From Cydia pomonella (lineage: Eukaryota > Arthropoda > Insecta > Lepidoptera > Tortricidae), in the NCBI RefSeq assembly GCF_033807575.1, contig NC_084706.1, positions 28,007,204 through 28,071,203 on the forward strand: DNA of 64,000 nt, given 5' to 3'. Under the pieces are notes generated by a model, which saw only the letters and a program-made list of their open reading frames with translations, was not told the DNA's origin and made no database searches. Below, piece after piece: positions 20,412 through 30,405 of this stretch. The translations under genes and the position numbers were made by a program. Position 1 is the first letter of the stretch; the number at the start of each line of letters is the position of its first letter.

Positions 20412-23400
20412 TCAGCACTCTAAACTTACGGGAATAGGAGCGATGCGAGCCGCGGACCTCCGGTAAGTCCCGGTAGCCGTCCTCACCTCCACTAAACGGA
20501 TCCGTCCGTCTGCGCCAGGAATTACCTGCGTGATCAATCCCTTCGGCCACATATTGCGGGGAGAGTTGGGATCTACCACCAGAACGAGGTCCCCTACTTT
20601 TAGCGGCTTCCGCTCCTCTAGCCATTTTGTCCTAGGCACGAGGATGGGTAAGATTTCTCTTAGCCACCTCTGCCAGAACATGTCAGCGAGCCTCTGCGCC
20701 TTCCGCCATAGTTTTCTCAAGTAGAGATCAGAATCATCGAACTCTCCTACAAGAGGGAGTCGCGATGATGACCCTAAAAGGAAATGATTAGGAGTAAGAG
20801 ACTCACCGTCAGCAGGATCGACAGACACGTGCACCAATGGACGACCGTTGACCATGTTCTCAACTTCTGCCATTAATGTGGTCAAAACTTCGTCCCTTGG
20901 TGCTCGTTCTTTTAAAACGACTTTGAGAGCCGCCTTTACTGAACGTATTAAACGTTCCCACGCCCCACCCCAATGGGGGCTGGCGGGGGGAATAAAAGTC
21001 CAATCCATGTTGTTATTAACCCCCTCAGCTTTTAGAACGTCCATATCTAGCGCCTCCATTGACCGACGCAACTCTGTGTCGGCGCCCCTCAGATTAGTAC
21101 CGTTGTCCGAGTACAGATGGCGCGGCCAGCCGCGCCGCGCCGCCATGCGTCGCAACGCCATGATAAGCGAGTCGGTTGTAAGGGAGGCAACCAGCTCGAT
21201 ATGAATCGCCCGCACTGTGAGGCATGTGAATAGAACACCATATCTTTTCTCTCTGCGGCGACCCACCGCGACCTCCATTGGCCCAAAAAGGTCCAACCCA
21301 CAGTGAAAAAAGGGTCGCTGATGGTGTTCTATTCTGGCCTGTGGTAAATCGCCCATGCGCGGTACCTGAGGTTTGCTCTTCATTATCCTGCACAGCATGC
21401 ACCTTGACGTCACGAGTTTTACAGTAGGTCGAAGTCTAAGTACCCAATACCTTTGCTTTATTTCGTTTACCACCATCTCCTGACTTCCGTGGGCCGCTTT
21501 CACATGGTAATGCCGGACGATTAAGCGGGCTACCTGATGACGGCCGTCCAGGATCACGGGTCTCTTGACGTCCAGAGGCACATCTGATGCGGCGTCAATG
21601 CGCCCGCCCACGCGAAGTAGTTCATGTTCGTCTAAAATGGGTGATAATTTTAATAACTTACTTGCGCGATGTAAAGCCCCGTGCGCCTTAATTCTGGCTA
21701 AGTCTTCCCCAAAAGACTCGTTTTGCGCGTGTTTTAGTAAAAGTATCTCAGCGCGCTCCATCATTGCGCAATCGATCTCGACCGCCTGACCTTTGCACCT
21801 AGCGATGAACTTTAGCACTGCCGCCGTGGCACGGGTGAGACGAAGCCACGAAGAGAAGCGCTGTGGGTCCGGCACTGGTATGCATGCAGGTTCGTCACGC
21901 ACCTGGACGACTGCTACGCATTCCCCTGTCTCCTCCTCGTTACAGGTCGGTATTATATCCTTTGGCCATAGACTTTCGTCAGCGTATAAAAAAGAAGGAC
22001 CTTTAAACCACTCGCTCTGTAGGGCTAGATCAAACGAGTCCCGCGTCGCTAAATCGGCAACATTTAGTTTCGTAGGAATGTACCGCCACTCGTCAACGCG
22101 GGTAAGGTCGTCAATCTCCCCCAAGCGATTTGCTTCAAAGGCCTTATACGTACGATTTTTGTTGAGAATCCAATGTAATACAGTTGAGGAGTCACACCAG
22201 AAGTAACGCCTCGTTGACGTCAGTTTGTGCTCCCTTCCAATTGCATTGGCTAGTCTTGCAGACAACAATGCAGCTTGCAGCTCAGCCTTCGGTATAGTCA
22301 GCTGTTTTATCGGCATAACTCTGCTTTTGCTGGCAATAAATGCAACATAAATAGTGCCGTTATCCTCCCAGCGCCAATAGCCCACAGCTGACATCGCCTG
22401 AGAAGATGCATCGCTAAAAAAATGCATTTGTAAATTATTATAATATGAGTACTTACTACTCGATGCGGTCGTAGCAGATGTAGATGCCGCTACGCCCTCG
22501 TAGCATTTCGTAGCACTGTGCGTAGGTGCGTGGGTCGCAGGGGGAGAGGTAGGTGCCGTTGCGACGATATCCACACAATCTTGCATTTCGCTCGCACGCG
22601 CTGTAGCCGATTGGCTGTCCCTTACCGCATTGCGCGCGGCTGTGCAGTACCACCTAGGTATACGGATATCTTTAATTACCTTCAAAAGGTCGACCCATTT
22701 TCGCCACTTGTGATAAATTTGGTCTGGAATGAAATCCTCCCAATCCACCTGTAAGCGCCAAGCCTCTTGAAGCATAATTCGGCCTTGAATCGTGAAGGGT
22801 GCTAAAAAACCTAGTACATCAAATATTGACATAATTACTCTTAACATTACACGTTTCGTAGGCCTATTCTCACCTTCAAGTACGTCGCTCGGTATACGTT
22901 TTAATGACAGATCGAAGCCCAATATGTCATCAGCAGGGTACCAAATGAGACCTAAGGTACGCTCGCTCTCATGTTGCTGGCCGACTTTGAACCTTACAGC
23001 AGCAGTGCCTAAGGTCTCCTTTGGCACGCTGTTTAAAACTGCGACGCTGTTGCTCGTCCAATTTCTTATTTCAAAGCCGCCCGCCCTGTGGATATAACTG
23101 ACATTTTTTACCATTTCGATCGCTGTCGCCTCGTCGGGCAGGCTGTCGATGTAGTCGTCCATGTAGTGCGAGTTGACGATGGCATCGACGGCGGCGGGAA
23201 ATGACGATTCAAATCGCTGGGCGTTTTTATTTTTTACAAATTGCGCGACAAATGGAGCACAATTTGCGCCGAAAATAAGTGACTTCATCGCGTACGTCTT
23301 CATGTTTTCTGTGGGGTTGTTTCTCCACAGAAACCTCAGCGCGTCCTGGTCATCTTGATGGATCTTGACTCTCAAGAACATGTCTCTAATGTCACCTGTT

Positions 23401-26357
23401 ACTGCAATTGGATGTTCCCGAAAGCGCAGCATTATACCTAAAAGTGATGACAATAGGTCAGGTCCTGTGAGCAAATAATCGTTCAGGGAGCTACCACTTA
23501 CCTGACTTGCAGCATCAAAGACCAGACGAAGTTTTTGCTTATTGGGGTTGTCTACGCCGAAATGAGGTAAGTAATAAGTCTTTGGCGTGACCTCGGTGTT
23601 AATTAGTTCCATAGCGTAATCATTTTTTAACAAATGATTGACCCTTTCACGGTACCTTTCGGCGAAACCTGGATTCTTACCCATTTTGCGCTCAATACCC
23701 TTCATCCTGGTAAGCGCGTTTGGGCGGGAGTCGGGCATGGGGCGGTGTTCGTCCTTCCACGGAAGGCCGACGTACCAACGCCCATCGATGAGCTCGGCGG
23801 AGCGCTCCAGCTGCGCGACGGCGCGGGCGTCGTCGGCCTTTTGCCGCACGTGCGTCGTCACGCCCATGGAATCTAGCAAAAATGAGCGCCTAACATCTTC
23901 GTGGATTTCCCTTAGGAGGCACTCATCTGATGTGGTATCGTGATCTGCTCCGCTATCTGCAATAAAAAGGTTAGTATGCACAGCGACAGATGGCGGGCCC
24001 CTGGACGGACGGACAGTCCGCGGCACGCACACTTTCCCATGGACACTCCAGCCGAGGCGGGTGAGTGTAGCTGATGGCTCATTATATTTGCCCTCCCGTA
24101 TTTGAATAGGTATTACAACATGTAAGTTATCTTGACCTAATAATAATTCAGGTTCTGAATCAGTGGTGCAAAATTTATGTTTTATATCAGCTAAGTGAGA
24201 GTAATTAACTAATTTTAAAACAGACAATGTTTGTATTGGCAAACTCAATTCTTCAACACAACGCAATTTAACATTATAAACCTTATTGTCCATACCTTTA
24301 AGGTCGACATTCACTTTTGTCGATTTGTACTCAAGTTCGTTATCTTTAAACGCACCGTGAACTCGCAATGTCTGTGAATTACCACGTAGACCGACGCGTC
24401 GCGCGAGATTAGCACTTATTAACGAGACGGAAGATCCATCGTCCAATAGCGCGGTGCTATTTACCATACCGTTAGGTCCCTGCACACGCACTGGTACTAC
24501 TTTTAACAACACTCTGCTGTCGGTCGCTTTTATATGAGTTAAAGTTTCCATCACTGGCTTGAACGCGGGTTCGCGCGGCGCGGCTTCTTTTATCGCGGTA
24601 CTATTATTCGGTACACTTGCACTCGGCAGCGGTGCGGGCGCCGCCATGACGTCACGCGCACTGTTGTTTACCGGATAATGTAGTAGGCGATGATGTGGAG
24701 CTCCGCAGCCGTCCTTGTCGCACGCAGGGGCCTTGCAAGTATCGCGTTCATGCTTGGAGATAATGCATTTGTAGCATAAACCATGTTTTTTTACATGTTG
24801 CCACCGTACTTTTCGCAACGCCTTCTTAAATGGTTTGCATTCCGTTATCTTATGCACAGCTGTTCGGCAAAATAAACATTTTAAATCGCCTTCTTCAGTT
24901 TGTAGTAAAACAGTTTGTGTACGGGAAGATGAATGTTCGCTAGATTTGTTTTTATACATATCGCTGCGCGTAGTTGTTAAAAAACTTGCAGTTGTAGAAA
25001 TCTTTAATGCTTCGTCATTAAGAAAATCCGATAGAATGACTAACCTCGATTTCCGGGCATCTTGGAGAAGTTTAAAACTGTAGTCTGACCATTTGGAGAT
25101 AAGCACAGTGGGCAGCTTGGATAGGATGATGGAGACGATATTCATGCCATGTAGGTACTCCTCGCGTCCTACTGCTCGCACAGCTTCTACGAAATTTTGA
25201 ACCTTCACTGCGAACATAACTATATCCTTATGATATTCGAGTTGCAAAGGCTGTAGCTTCTTGATGTCTTGCAGAATACGAGAAATGATGCTGTCAGGGT
25301 TTCCAAAACGTAGCTCCAAGGTCGACATTACCCGGTCGGGCGACGTGGCGCTGATAAATAATGCAGTGACAGCATCACGTGCGGCTCCTTTAAGACATTT
25401 ACGAAGCCTCCATAAATTTTCTTTATCTGTAAATCTACAGACCTCAGTAGACTCCTGGTACGCCTGTTTGAACTGAAGCCATTCTAATTGGTCACCTGAA
25501 AATTCAGGTAGGTCCTTAGGCGTGCTAATGCGGCTGAGTAAACTGGCGTTAGGCACTTGATTGCTAGCGGTCGATAGGTCTTTAAGTGCGCCGGCTAATA
25601 ATTGCACTGTTTGGTTGAGCGCGCTGACGGTACCTTCGGGCGCAGGTGGCGCTGCCGGCATGAAGCCATCGGCGGCGGCGCGCGGCGCTAAGCTAGACGC
25701 TGGCCTCGGCTGAGCTTGCTCGGTGAATGCAGAGGGTATCACAGGTGCAGGCATCCGTGCTGGAACTGGAATGTGCAGCGCGTCCGTTGTGACTCCATTG
25801 TCGGGGGCTTGCTGCTCCTCAGGTAGTTCCGTTTGGTTGCTTTGGTGCTCAACCCACGCATTTATATCGTTGCGAAGAGGTACATTGCCATCAAATTGTG
25901 AACTGTATTCCTCTAGGTCCTCTTCGTCACTATTAAGTGCTGCAAGTTGCGCGTCTAAGGTTTTATTAATAAGATCCATTTGAATCGCAGCCTTTTCCTT
26001 TGCGGCGTCCAAAATTAATTGCTTTCGCCTGGCTTCTTTAGAGGCTGACGATCTTCGTGAGCCCTTGCTGCTCGGGACGGCACCCACATGTGACGCGGCA
26101 GGCTTTATGTCGGGAATTGGCTTAAATTGCTGCATTGGTTCCGACTTTATGCTGCTTGTCGCATTTAATTTGTATTGTAGAAACTTCTTGACCATCGGAT
26201 CCAAAGGTTTCTCGATTTTTTCGGGCGTAGTTACATTGCACGGCGGTATAACCTCACTTTTTCTTTGTTCTTGCTCGCGCGCCATGTGTTCCGCGTGCTC
26301 CCGACGTACCTTCGCACTACGCGTTTCCATTTTTGAAGGCGTTCGGTGTATCGGCAT
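20412..26357 (-). CDS. BEL/Pao Gag-Pol polyprotein (1981 aa)
   Basis: Single frame whose ATG lies only 21 bases inside the 5' LTR. Order: charged N-terminal part with a long helix-prone stretch (about 90-150); Pro/Ala-rich linker; DUF1759-type Gag from LPEFSGDQLEW (about 282); two Cys-rich knuckles beginning CLFC (about 493) and CYKC (about 527); DUF1758 aspartic protease with LLDDGSS (about 637); reverse transcriptase with YMDDYIDS (about 1065); A17/Pao-type linker and RNase H-like region with FSDASSQ (about 1311); integrase zinc finger ending CMLC (about 1650); DDE core with Asp in LDLFGP (about 1684), Asp in YSDNGTN (about 1750) and Glu in GGAWERLI (about 1797); DUF5641 C-terminus. No stop or frameshift; Gag and Pol are fused in frame, as is usual for this group. 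No envelope-like frame follows. Confidence 0.96.
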   Translation of the reverse strand: MPIHRTPSKMETRSAKVRREHAEHMAREQEQRKSEVIPPCNVTTPEKIEKPLDPMVKKFLQYKLNATSSIKSEPMQQFKPIPDIKPAASHVGAVPSSKGSRRSSASKEARRKQLILDAAKEKAAIQMDLINKTLDAQLAALNSDEEDLEEYSSQFDGNVPLRNDINAWVEHQSNQTELPEEQQAPDNGVTTDALHIPVPARMPAPVIPSAFTEQAQPRPASSLAPRAAADGFMPAAPPAPEGTVSALNQTVQLLAGALKDLSTASNQVPNASLLSRISTPKDLPEFSGDQLEWLQFKQAYQESTEVCRFTDKENLWRLRKCLKGAARDAVTALFISATSPDRVMSTLELRFGNPDSIISRILQDIKKLQPLQLEYHKDIVMFAVKVQNFVEAVRAVGREEYLHGMNIVSIILSKLPTVLISKWSDYSFKLLQDARKSRLVILSDFLNDEALKISTTASFLTTTRSDMYKNKSSEHSSSRTQTVLLQTEEGDLKCLFCRTAVHKITECKPFKKALRKVRWQHVKKHGLCYKCIISKHERDTCKAPACDKDGCGAPHHRLLHYPVNNSARDVMAAPAPLPSASVPNNSTAIKEAAPREPAFKPVMETLTHIKATDSRVLLKVVPVRVQGPNGMVNSTALLDDGSSVSLISANLARRVGLRGNSQTLRVHGAFKDNELEYKSTKVNVDLKGMDNKVYNVKLRCVEELSLPIQTLSVLKLVNYSHLADIKHKFCTTDSEPELLLGQDNLHVVIPIQIREGKYNEPSATLTRLGWSVHGKVCVPRTVRPSRGPPSVAVHTNLFIADSGADHDTTSDECLLREIHEDVRRSFLLDSMGVTTHVRQKADDARAVAQLERSAELIDGRWYVGLPWKDEHRPMPDSRPNALTRMKGIERKMGKNPGFAERYRERVNHLLKNDYAMELINTEVTPKTYYLPHFGVDNPNKQKLRLVFDAASQVSGSSLNDYLLTGPDLLSSLLGIMLRFREHPIAVTGDIRDMFLRVKIHQDDQDALRFLWRNNPTENMKTYAMKSLIFGANCAPFVAQFVKNKNAQRFESSFPAAVDAIVNSHYMDDYIDSLPDEATAIEMVKNVSYIHRAGGFEIRNWTSNSVAVLNSVPKETLGTAAVRFKVGQQHESERTLGLIWYPADDILGFDLSLKRIPSDVLEGENRPTKRVMLRVIMSIFDVLGFLAPFTIQGRIMLQEAWRLQVDWEDFIPDQIYHKWRKWVDLLKVIKDIRIPRWYCTAARNAVRDSQSATARASEMQDCVDIVATAPTSPPATHAPTHSATKCYEGVAASTSATTASSSKYSYYNNLQMHFFSDASSQAMSAVGYWRWEDNGTIYVAFIASKSRVMPIKQLTIPKAELQAALLSARLANAIGREHKLTSTRRYFWCDSSTVLHWILNKNRTYKAFEANRLGEIDDLTRVDEWRYIPTKLNVADLATRDSFDLALQSEWFKGPSFLYADESLWPKDIIPTCNEEETGECVAVVQVRDEPACIPVPDPQRFSSWLRLTRATAAVLKFIARCKGQAVEIDCAMMERAEILLLKHAQNESFGEDLARIKAHGALHRASKLLKLSPILDEHELLRVGGRIDAASDVPLDVKRPVILDGRHQVARLIVRHYHVKAAHGSQEMVVNEIKQRYWVLRLRPTVKLVTSRCMLCRIMKSKPQVPRMGDLPQARIEHHQRPFFHCGLDLFGPMEVAVGRRREKRYGVLFTCLTVRAIHIELVASLTTDSLIMALRRMAARRGWPRHLYSDNGTNLRGADTELRRSMEALDMDVLKAEGVNNNMDWTFIPPASPHWGGAWERLIRSVKAALKVVLKERAPRDEVLTTLMAEVENMVNGRPLVHVSVDPADGESLTPNHFLLGSSSRLPLVGEFDDSDLYLRKLWRKAQRLADMFWQRWLREILPILVPRTKWLEERKPLKVGDLVLVVDPNSPRNMWPKGLITQVIPGADGRIRLVEVRTATGTYRRSAARIAPIPVSLEC

Positions 26358-26359
26358 TA

Positions 26360-26378
26360 TCCGGTTCGAAGACCACTT
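26360..26378 (-). promoter_or_regulatory. Possible primer-binding region
   Basis: In element sense the 5' LTR is followed by AAG and then TGGTCTTCGAACCGG. The TGG start fits a tRNA 3' CCA, but I cannot match the remainder to a whole tRNA 3' end. The leader is so short that any primer site runs up to the Gag start codon. Confidence 0.4.
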
Positions 26379-26659
26379 TGTTAATGGTAGGCACTGGCGC
26401 GAGGAATGAAAAGCAGGAGTAAACTTGACAATGAAACTTTTATTTTAACTTTCGGATACAGGGTCGAGTTAAACCGATCGCGTCTAGCAGCGGACTGCCG
26501 CCGGCGCATAGCAACGTAGTGCACATTACTTGCATAACATGTCATACAATTTTGAACCTTAAGTATTAGTAACTAAGTATGTATTTAACATGGCAACTTT
26601 TCCTTAAAAATAAACTTTAACTAGTTACATATGTACCTATAGTGAGCGCATCGCTAACA
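26379..26659 (-). repeat. BEL/Pao copy B 5' LTR
   Basis: 281 bp, TG...CA. Carries the promoter for the element in the minus direction. One base different from the 3' LTR. Confidence 0.95.
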
Positions 26660-27325
26660 GTAGCCTAGCGACAGATTGTTGACAACACTAAAAAATATGT
26701 TGCGTCTAGACGCAACATATTTATTTAGGCACTAGTGCCTAATTCGTGTAGTATTTACGTTGAATCCAGGATATCTAGACTGCTGAATAAAACTATAGCG
26801 GACTGTAAACACTATTTCAATTACTGGTAGTCACAAAGGTATTTTTATAATTATTTTCGGCGCAATGCGTGTGCCATATGTTCCGCGAGCCGTTATTTCG
26901 ATTCTGCCCGTCCCCCTGCGGACCGGCCCGGATCTCCGTCGCTGGCTAACCGGTCCGGTGACGTGACGGTGGACGTCATCGCTGTTGCTGTGGAGATAAT
27001 TCGATGCGGTGGCGGGCTTGTCGCCAACATATACTCCCGGCGTTGAAGAGCTTGGAAGGATGGAGGAGTAATCTGTATACCATCTAGTTATTTATTTTCT
27101 AAGGTTCTCTGGAAGATAAAAAAGGAAATGCAGAGATTGAAGGTTAAACTTGAATTACAAATACCCAGAGATAGTTTACTGTCATTGTTTATACTGTGCT
27201 AGTATATCCTTAATTTTGGCAGTCTGCCTTTGAAAATGCACCATAAAATCGAGTGATTTATCTTATTTACAGATTCGGAACAGAAGAGGGAACCAGCTTT
27301 GTTTCATTTGAATAAGCAAAAAGAT
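26660..27325. other. Flank of copy B, duplicated at 6412-7068; two palindromes
   Basis: A perfect 30-bp palindrome lies at 26693-26722 (AAATATGTTGCG, TCTAGA, CGCAACATATTT) and a 16-bp one at 26726-26741 (TAGGCACTAGTGCCTA), three bases apart. A GC-rich patch at 26870-27040 follows. No gene recognised. Confidence 0.7.
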
Positions 27326-27660
27326 TTTTTTTTTTTTTTATTCTACGTCGGTGGCAAACAAGCATACGGCCCGCCTGACGGCAAGCAGTCTCCGCAGCCT
27401 ATATACGCCTGCAACTCCAGAGGAGTTACATGCGCGTTGCCGACCCTAAACCCACCCCCCCTCGTTGAGCTCTGGCAACCTTACTCACCGGCAGGAACAC
27501 AACACTATGAGTAGGGTCTAGTGTTATTTGGCTGCGGTTTTCTGTAAGGTGGAGGTAGTTCCCCAGTTGGGCTCTGCTCTAGATCTGGAATGACATCCAC
27601 TGGCTGTGCCCTGCCACACAAAGCGAGATGATATTTCTAAAGCCACAGCGTAGACACCAC
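27325..27660 (-). mobile_element. Retroposon 3' end, CTGCCGGTGAGT family, copy 3
   Basis: Poly-T at 27326-27340 is the poly-A tail in minus sense. The body matches the plus-strand copy at 62030-62322, including CCTCCACCTTACAGAAAACC and AATAACACTAGACCCTACTC. Same locus sequence as 7069-7416. Family unresolved. Confidence 0.75.
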
Positions 27661-27723
27661 ACAAAACAACTACAATAGCCATTGAATAAACCTTACATTT
27701 ATAACTAAAATTGAAAACAAATA

Positions 27724-27879
27724 TAGGTAAAAAACTTAAGTAAGTCACCCGTTGTATGTAGTTGTGACGTGTTCGAATAGACATTTGTTTTGTTTGTGTG
27801 TGTCTTTTGAACATGTTATTGTCTATTCGAACACGTCACAACTACATACAACAGGTGACTTACTTAAGTTTTTTACCTA
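27724..27879. mobile_element. Foldback element with 60-bp arms
   Basis: Arms 27724-27783 and 27820-27879 are reverse complements with one mismatch (TCACCC against the expected TCACCT), beginning TAGGTAAAAAACTTAAGTAA. The 36-base loop is T- and TG-rich. The single mismatch indicates a young or conversion-maintained hairpin. No coding sequence. Confidence 0.9.
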
Positions 27880-27935
27880 CAAACATGTTAATATTAATAC
27901 CTCGAATTTGAACGAGCGAGTGAACACATCTCGCA

Positions 27936-27962
27936 AGCGAACGCAAGCGAACGCAAGCGAAA
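27936..27962. repeat. Short tandem repeat, 10-bp unit
   Basis: Units of GCAAGCGAAC, nearly three in a row. Too short for more interpretation. Confidence 0.7.
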
Positions 27963-28169
27963 GCGCTACTTTTTGATATTTATCAAATTGAACACATATC
28001 AGTGAAAGAATAAGGATCAAAGTCAAATGGCGTTCTAAAAGTTTTAATTATCTGTCGAAAGATGGCAGTAAATTTACGTCACTACAAAGTTTTCTTTGAC
28101 AATACACCTCTATTTGAAATTCTCTTTGGTTGCAGTAAAAAACTTTATTCGCAACAAGAATTTAAAATA

Positions 28170-28775
28170 CAAACTTTAAAAAAACTATCTTCATTGTCTA
28201 GCCTTAACGGCCATTGCCGATGCCAAGCCTGTAAATTCTCGACTTCCTGAAGCCAATTCGACCTTAAATTTTGATATCACAATGATGTCATTTTATTACC
28301 ATATAACGCATGAATTTCACTCGGATTTGTTCGTACAGTCAAACAGGTATTTGCAGTATTGCACCTTACTCTTTTGTAATAAGACGAAAATGTAAACATA
28401 TATATTTGTCGTCAACTGTACTGGGCTACCGTTTTTGTGCTGTTTTGGCGCCGATGGTGGTGTGCCGCGTAAGCAAAGACAGTGCAAAGGAAGAAACCAG
28501 TTTTTATTGTTCTAAGCCAAGAACTTTATGGAAATTTTCTCCTAAAGACTGGTTACTCGTACAAACGAAACCGAAAAGATTTTGCGCCAAGTACATGATA
28601 CCGATTTGGAAATTTAATCGGTTTCCAAGCCTTGGTTCAGAAGAATGATATCATTTTGATATCGTAATGTACGTTTGAATTAGTCCTCCTTGCACGGCTA
28701 GTTAAAAGTTCCCAACTTTCCCTTAAGAGTCGCAATTCACTGTTTCCTTTGCAATTTTCCGACTCGTCGAAATTG
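28170..28775 (+). repeat. Dispersed repeat I, copy 1, split by an insertion
   Basis: 28177-28250 and 28692-28775 match the continuous copy at 29735-29935 (CATTGTCTAG, GCCATTGCCGATGCCAAGCC, AAGAGTCGCAAT, CTGTTTCCTTTG). The 441 bases between them are an insertion. Confidence 0.7.
28251..28691. mobile_element. 441-bp insertion inside repeat I, containing a 112-codon frame
   Basis: Missing from the paralogue at 29735-29935. The two ends carry related inverted segments (GATATCACAATGATGTCATT and, reversed, GATATCAAAATGATATCATT), so a TIR element is likely. A plus-strand frame of 112 codons (28310-28648) fills most of it. The product is basic, rich in Cys, Lys and Phe, with no recognisable domain. 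It may be chance or a remnant of a coding element. Confidence 0.5.
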
Positions 28776-28782
28776 AAATTCT

Positions 28783-28980
28783 TTTTTTTTTTTATAACGA
28801 TAGGCAAGCGTTTGACCACGATCTCACCTGATGGTCAGTGATGATGCGGTCTACGGTGGAGCACGCTTACCTATGAGATACCTATTTACCCTAGCCTTGA
28901 AGAGACCCAGATTGTACTCATGCGGAAACACAGACTCGGGCAGGGCATTCCACTCCTTGGCATAAAAGTACGTGTAGTAT
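28783..28980 (-). pseudogene. CR1-type LINE 3' end
   Basis: Poly-T at 28783-28792 is the poly-A tail. In minus sense the end of the reverse transcriptase protein is visible: KEWNALPESVFP, then ARVNRYLIGKRAPP and a stop at about 28852. The motif RTAxxWNxLPxxVFP is typical of CR1/Jockey ORF2 C-termini. Truncated at the 5' side. Close relative at 61268-61485. Confidence 0.8.
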
Positions 28981-28984
28981 AAAA

Positions 28985-29734
28985 GTAGGTATATCAATGC
29001 AATAATTTATTTATTAATAAAATCACAATTTCACACGTCAAAATAAGTTCTACATTACTATTCTACATTCATTAAAGCCATGAAAATTTTAAATTACCAC
29101 ATCTTTAATAATAATCCAATTAGTATGTAAATAATCCGCAACACAGGCTTCGTCAGGTGGCCACAGATGCAAATCAGCAACGTGCTTCGTCCCAAACAAA
29201 CTAATGATGATATCCGCAACAGGCTTCGTCATTAATAATAATTTATTTTAGCTAGCTAGTAGGTATATTGTATATACAAGTATATAACATTACATCAAAT
29301 GTATTTGTGTATTTGTTTATCTATTATATGGATCAATGATGATTTTTATTGTTTTTCTTTTTACGATCTACTAATATGCTAAATAGATGCATTACGAAAA
29401 GGGCTTATAAATGTCATAAAAATTATGATTGTTTTTTTTTAAGTGTAAAAATTTATAGCATCGTTTACAGACGTTTCTGGTTGTTAAAAATTAATTATGT
29501 TTGTTATTTTAAATACCATAAAATCCCAATAACTCGGAAAGTACACTTCTGTTTGAAACTTGTATGCCGCAAAAAACTGTATATTTTGACACTCTGAAGT
29601 GAATCAAAATTTATGGGGTAATGCCATAAAAAAATACAAGTAAACTAGACTATGTAAATATATTTGCAAGGACACAAAATATTGTTTTCTTTGCCACTGA
29701 AACTATTAAATATAAACCTCTCTGTTTTTGCAAA
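28985..29734. other. AT-rich, nothing recognised
   Basis: An 82-codon frame (29349-29597) is Phe/Lys/Tyr-rich and looks like chance in AT-rich DNA. A short phrase, ATCCGCAACAGGCTTCGTCA, occurs in two forms near 29131 and 29211. Confidence 0.45.
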
Positions 29735-29935
29735 CAGTTTCAAATTCTTTAAAAAGTATCTTCATTGTCTAGACTTTACGGCCATTGCCGATGCCAAGCC
29801 GTAAACTCACGACTTTCTGGCCGGGCTAGTTTTAAGTTCCAAACTTGCATTTAAGAGTCGCAATCAACTGTTTCCTTTGTGATTTTCTCTGAGAGACTAT
29901 TCCCGCTCTGTTGACGTCGAAATTCAATTGCAATA
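29735..29935 (+). repeat. Dispersed repeat I, copy 2 (uninterrupted)
   Basis: Empty-site partner of 28170-28775. No coding sense recognised. Confidence 0.7.
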
Positions 29936-30007
29936 AGCTCTTACTACGCATAACCGTAACATTGGAATAACAGTTTGGACTTAGAGTTTATTGAGTCACA
30001 ATATGGA

Positions 30008-30148
30008 AAAAAAATATATTATAGGAACATTCTTACACAAATTAACTAAATCCCACGGTAAGCTCGAGAAGGCTTGTGTTGTGGGTTGAGTATAACGTTA
30101 TATATAATATACAAATACTTAAATAAAACACTTCATCACAGAAATAAA
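30008..30148 (-). mobile_element. SINE family B, 5'-truncated copy
   Basis: TTACACAAATTAACTAAATC, CCACGGTAAGCTCGAGAAGG and CTTGTGTTGTGGGT match the other family B copies. It lacks the tRNA-like head and lies head-to-head with the next copy. Confidence 0.75.
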
Positions 30149-30149
30149 T

Positions 30150-30405
30150 ACCGTGGATAGTGACCCAGCCTATGAAGCCGACGATGGTTTCGGGTTTGAA
30201 TCCCGGTAAGGACATTTATTTATTTGTGCGATGTACACAGACGTTTGTTCCTGAGGCATGGGTATTTTCTATGTATATAAGTGTGTACTTATCTATATAT
30301 ACGTATGTATATCGTCGCCTAGTTCCTATAGTACAAGCTTTGCTTAGCTTGGGGCTAGGTTGATCTGCGTAAGATTGTCCCCAAATATTTATTTATTTTA
30401 TTTAG
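30150..30405 (+). mobile_element. SINE family B, nearly complete copy
   Basis: tRNA-like head with B box GGGTTTGAATCCCGG at about 30191, body with TATATCGTCGCC and AATATTTATTTATTTTA tail. No target duplication identified because of the head-to-head neighbour. Confidence 0.8.

Larger units (their letters stand above)
20111..26659 (-). mobile_element. Complete BEL/Pao LTR retrotransposon, copy B
   Basis: 6549 bp on the minus strand. LTRs at 26379-26659 (5') and 20111-20391 (3') are 281 bp each, TG...CA, and differ at one base (G/A at 20367). GTAGC lies on both sides (20106-20110 and 26660-26664), a 5-bp target duplication. One frame of 1981 codons fills the interior. The purine tract abuts the 3' LTR. 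All expected domains are present, so this looks like a young, coding-competent element. Confidence 0.96.

Noticed and set aside
20412..26357. Envelope gene or retrovirus-like third frame in the BEL element
   Set aside because: After the integrase and DUF5641 region the frame ends within about 20 bases of the LTR, leaving no room for an envelope.
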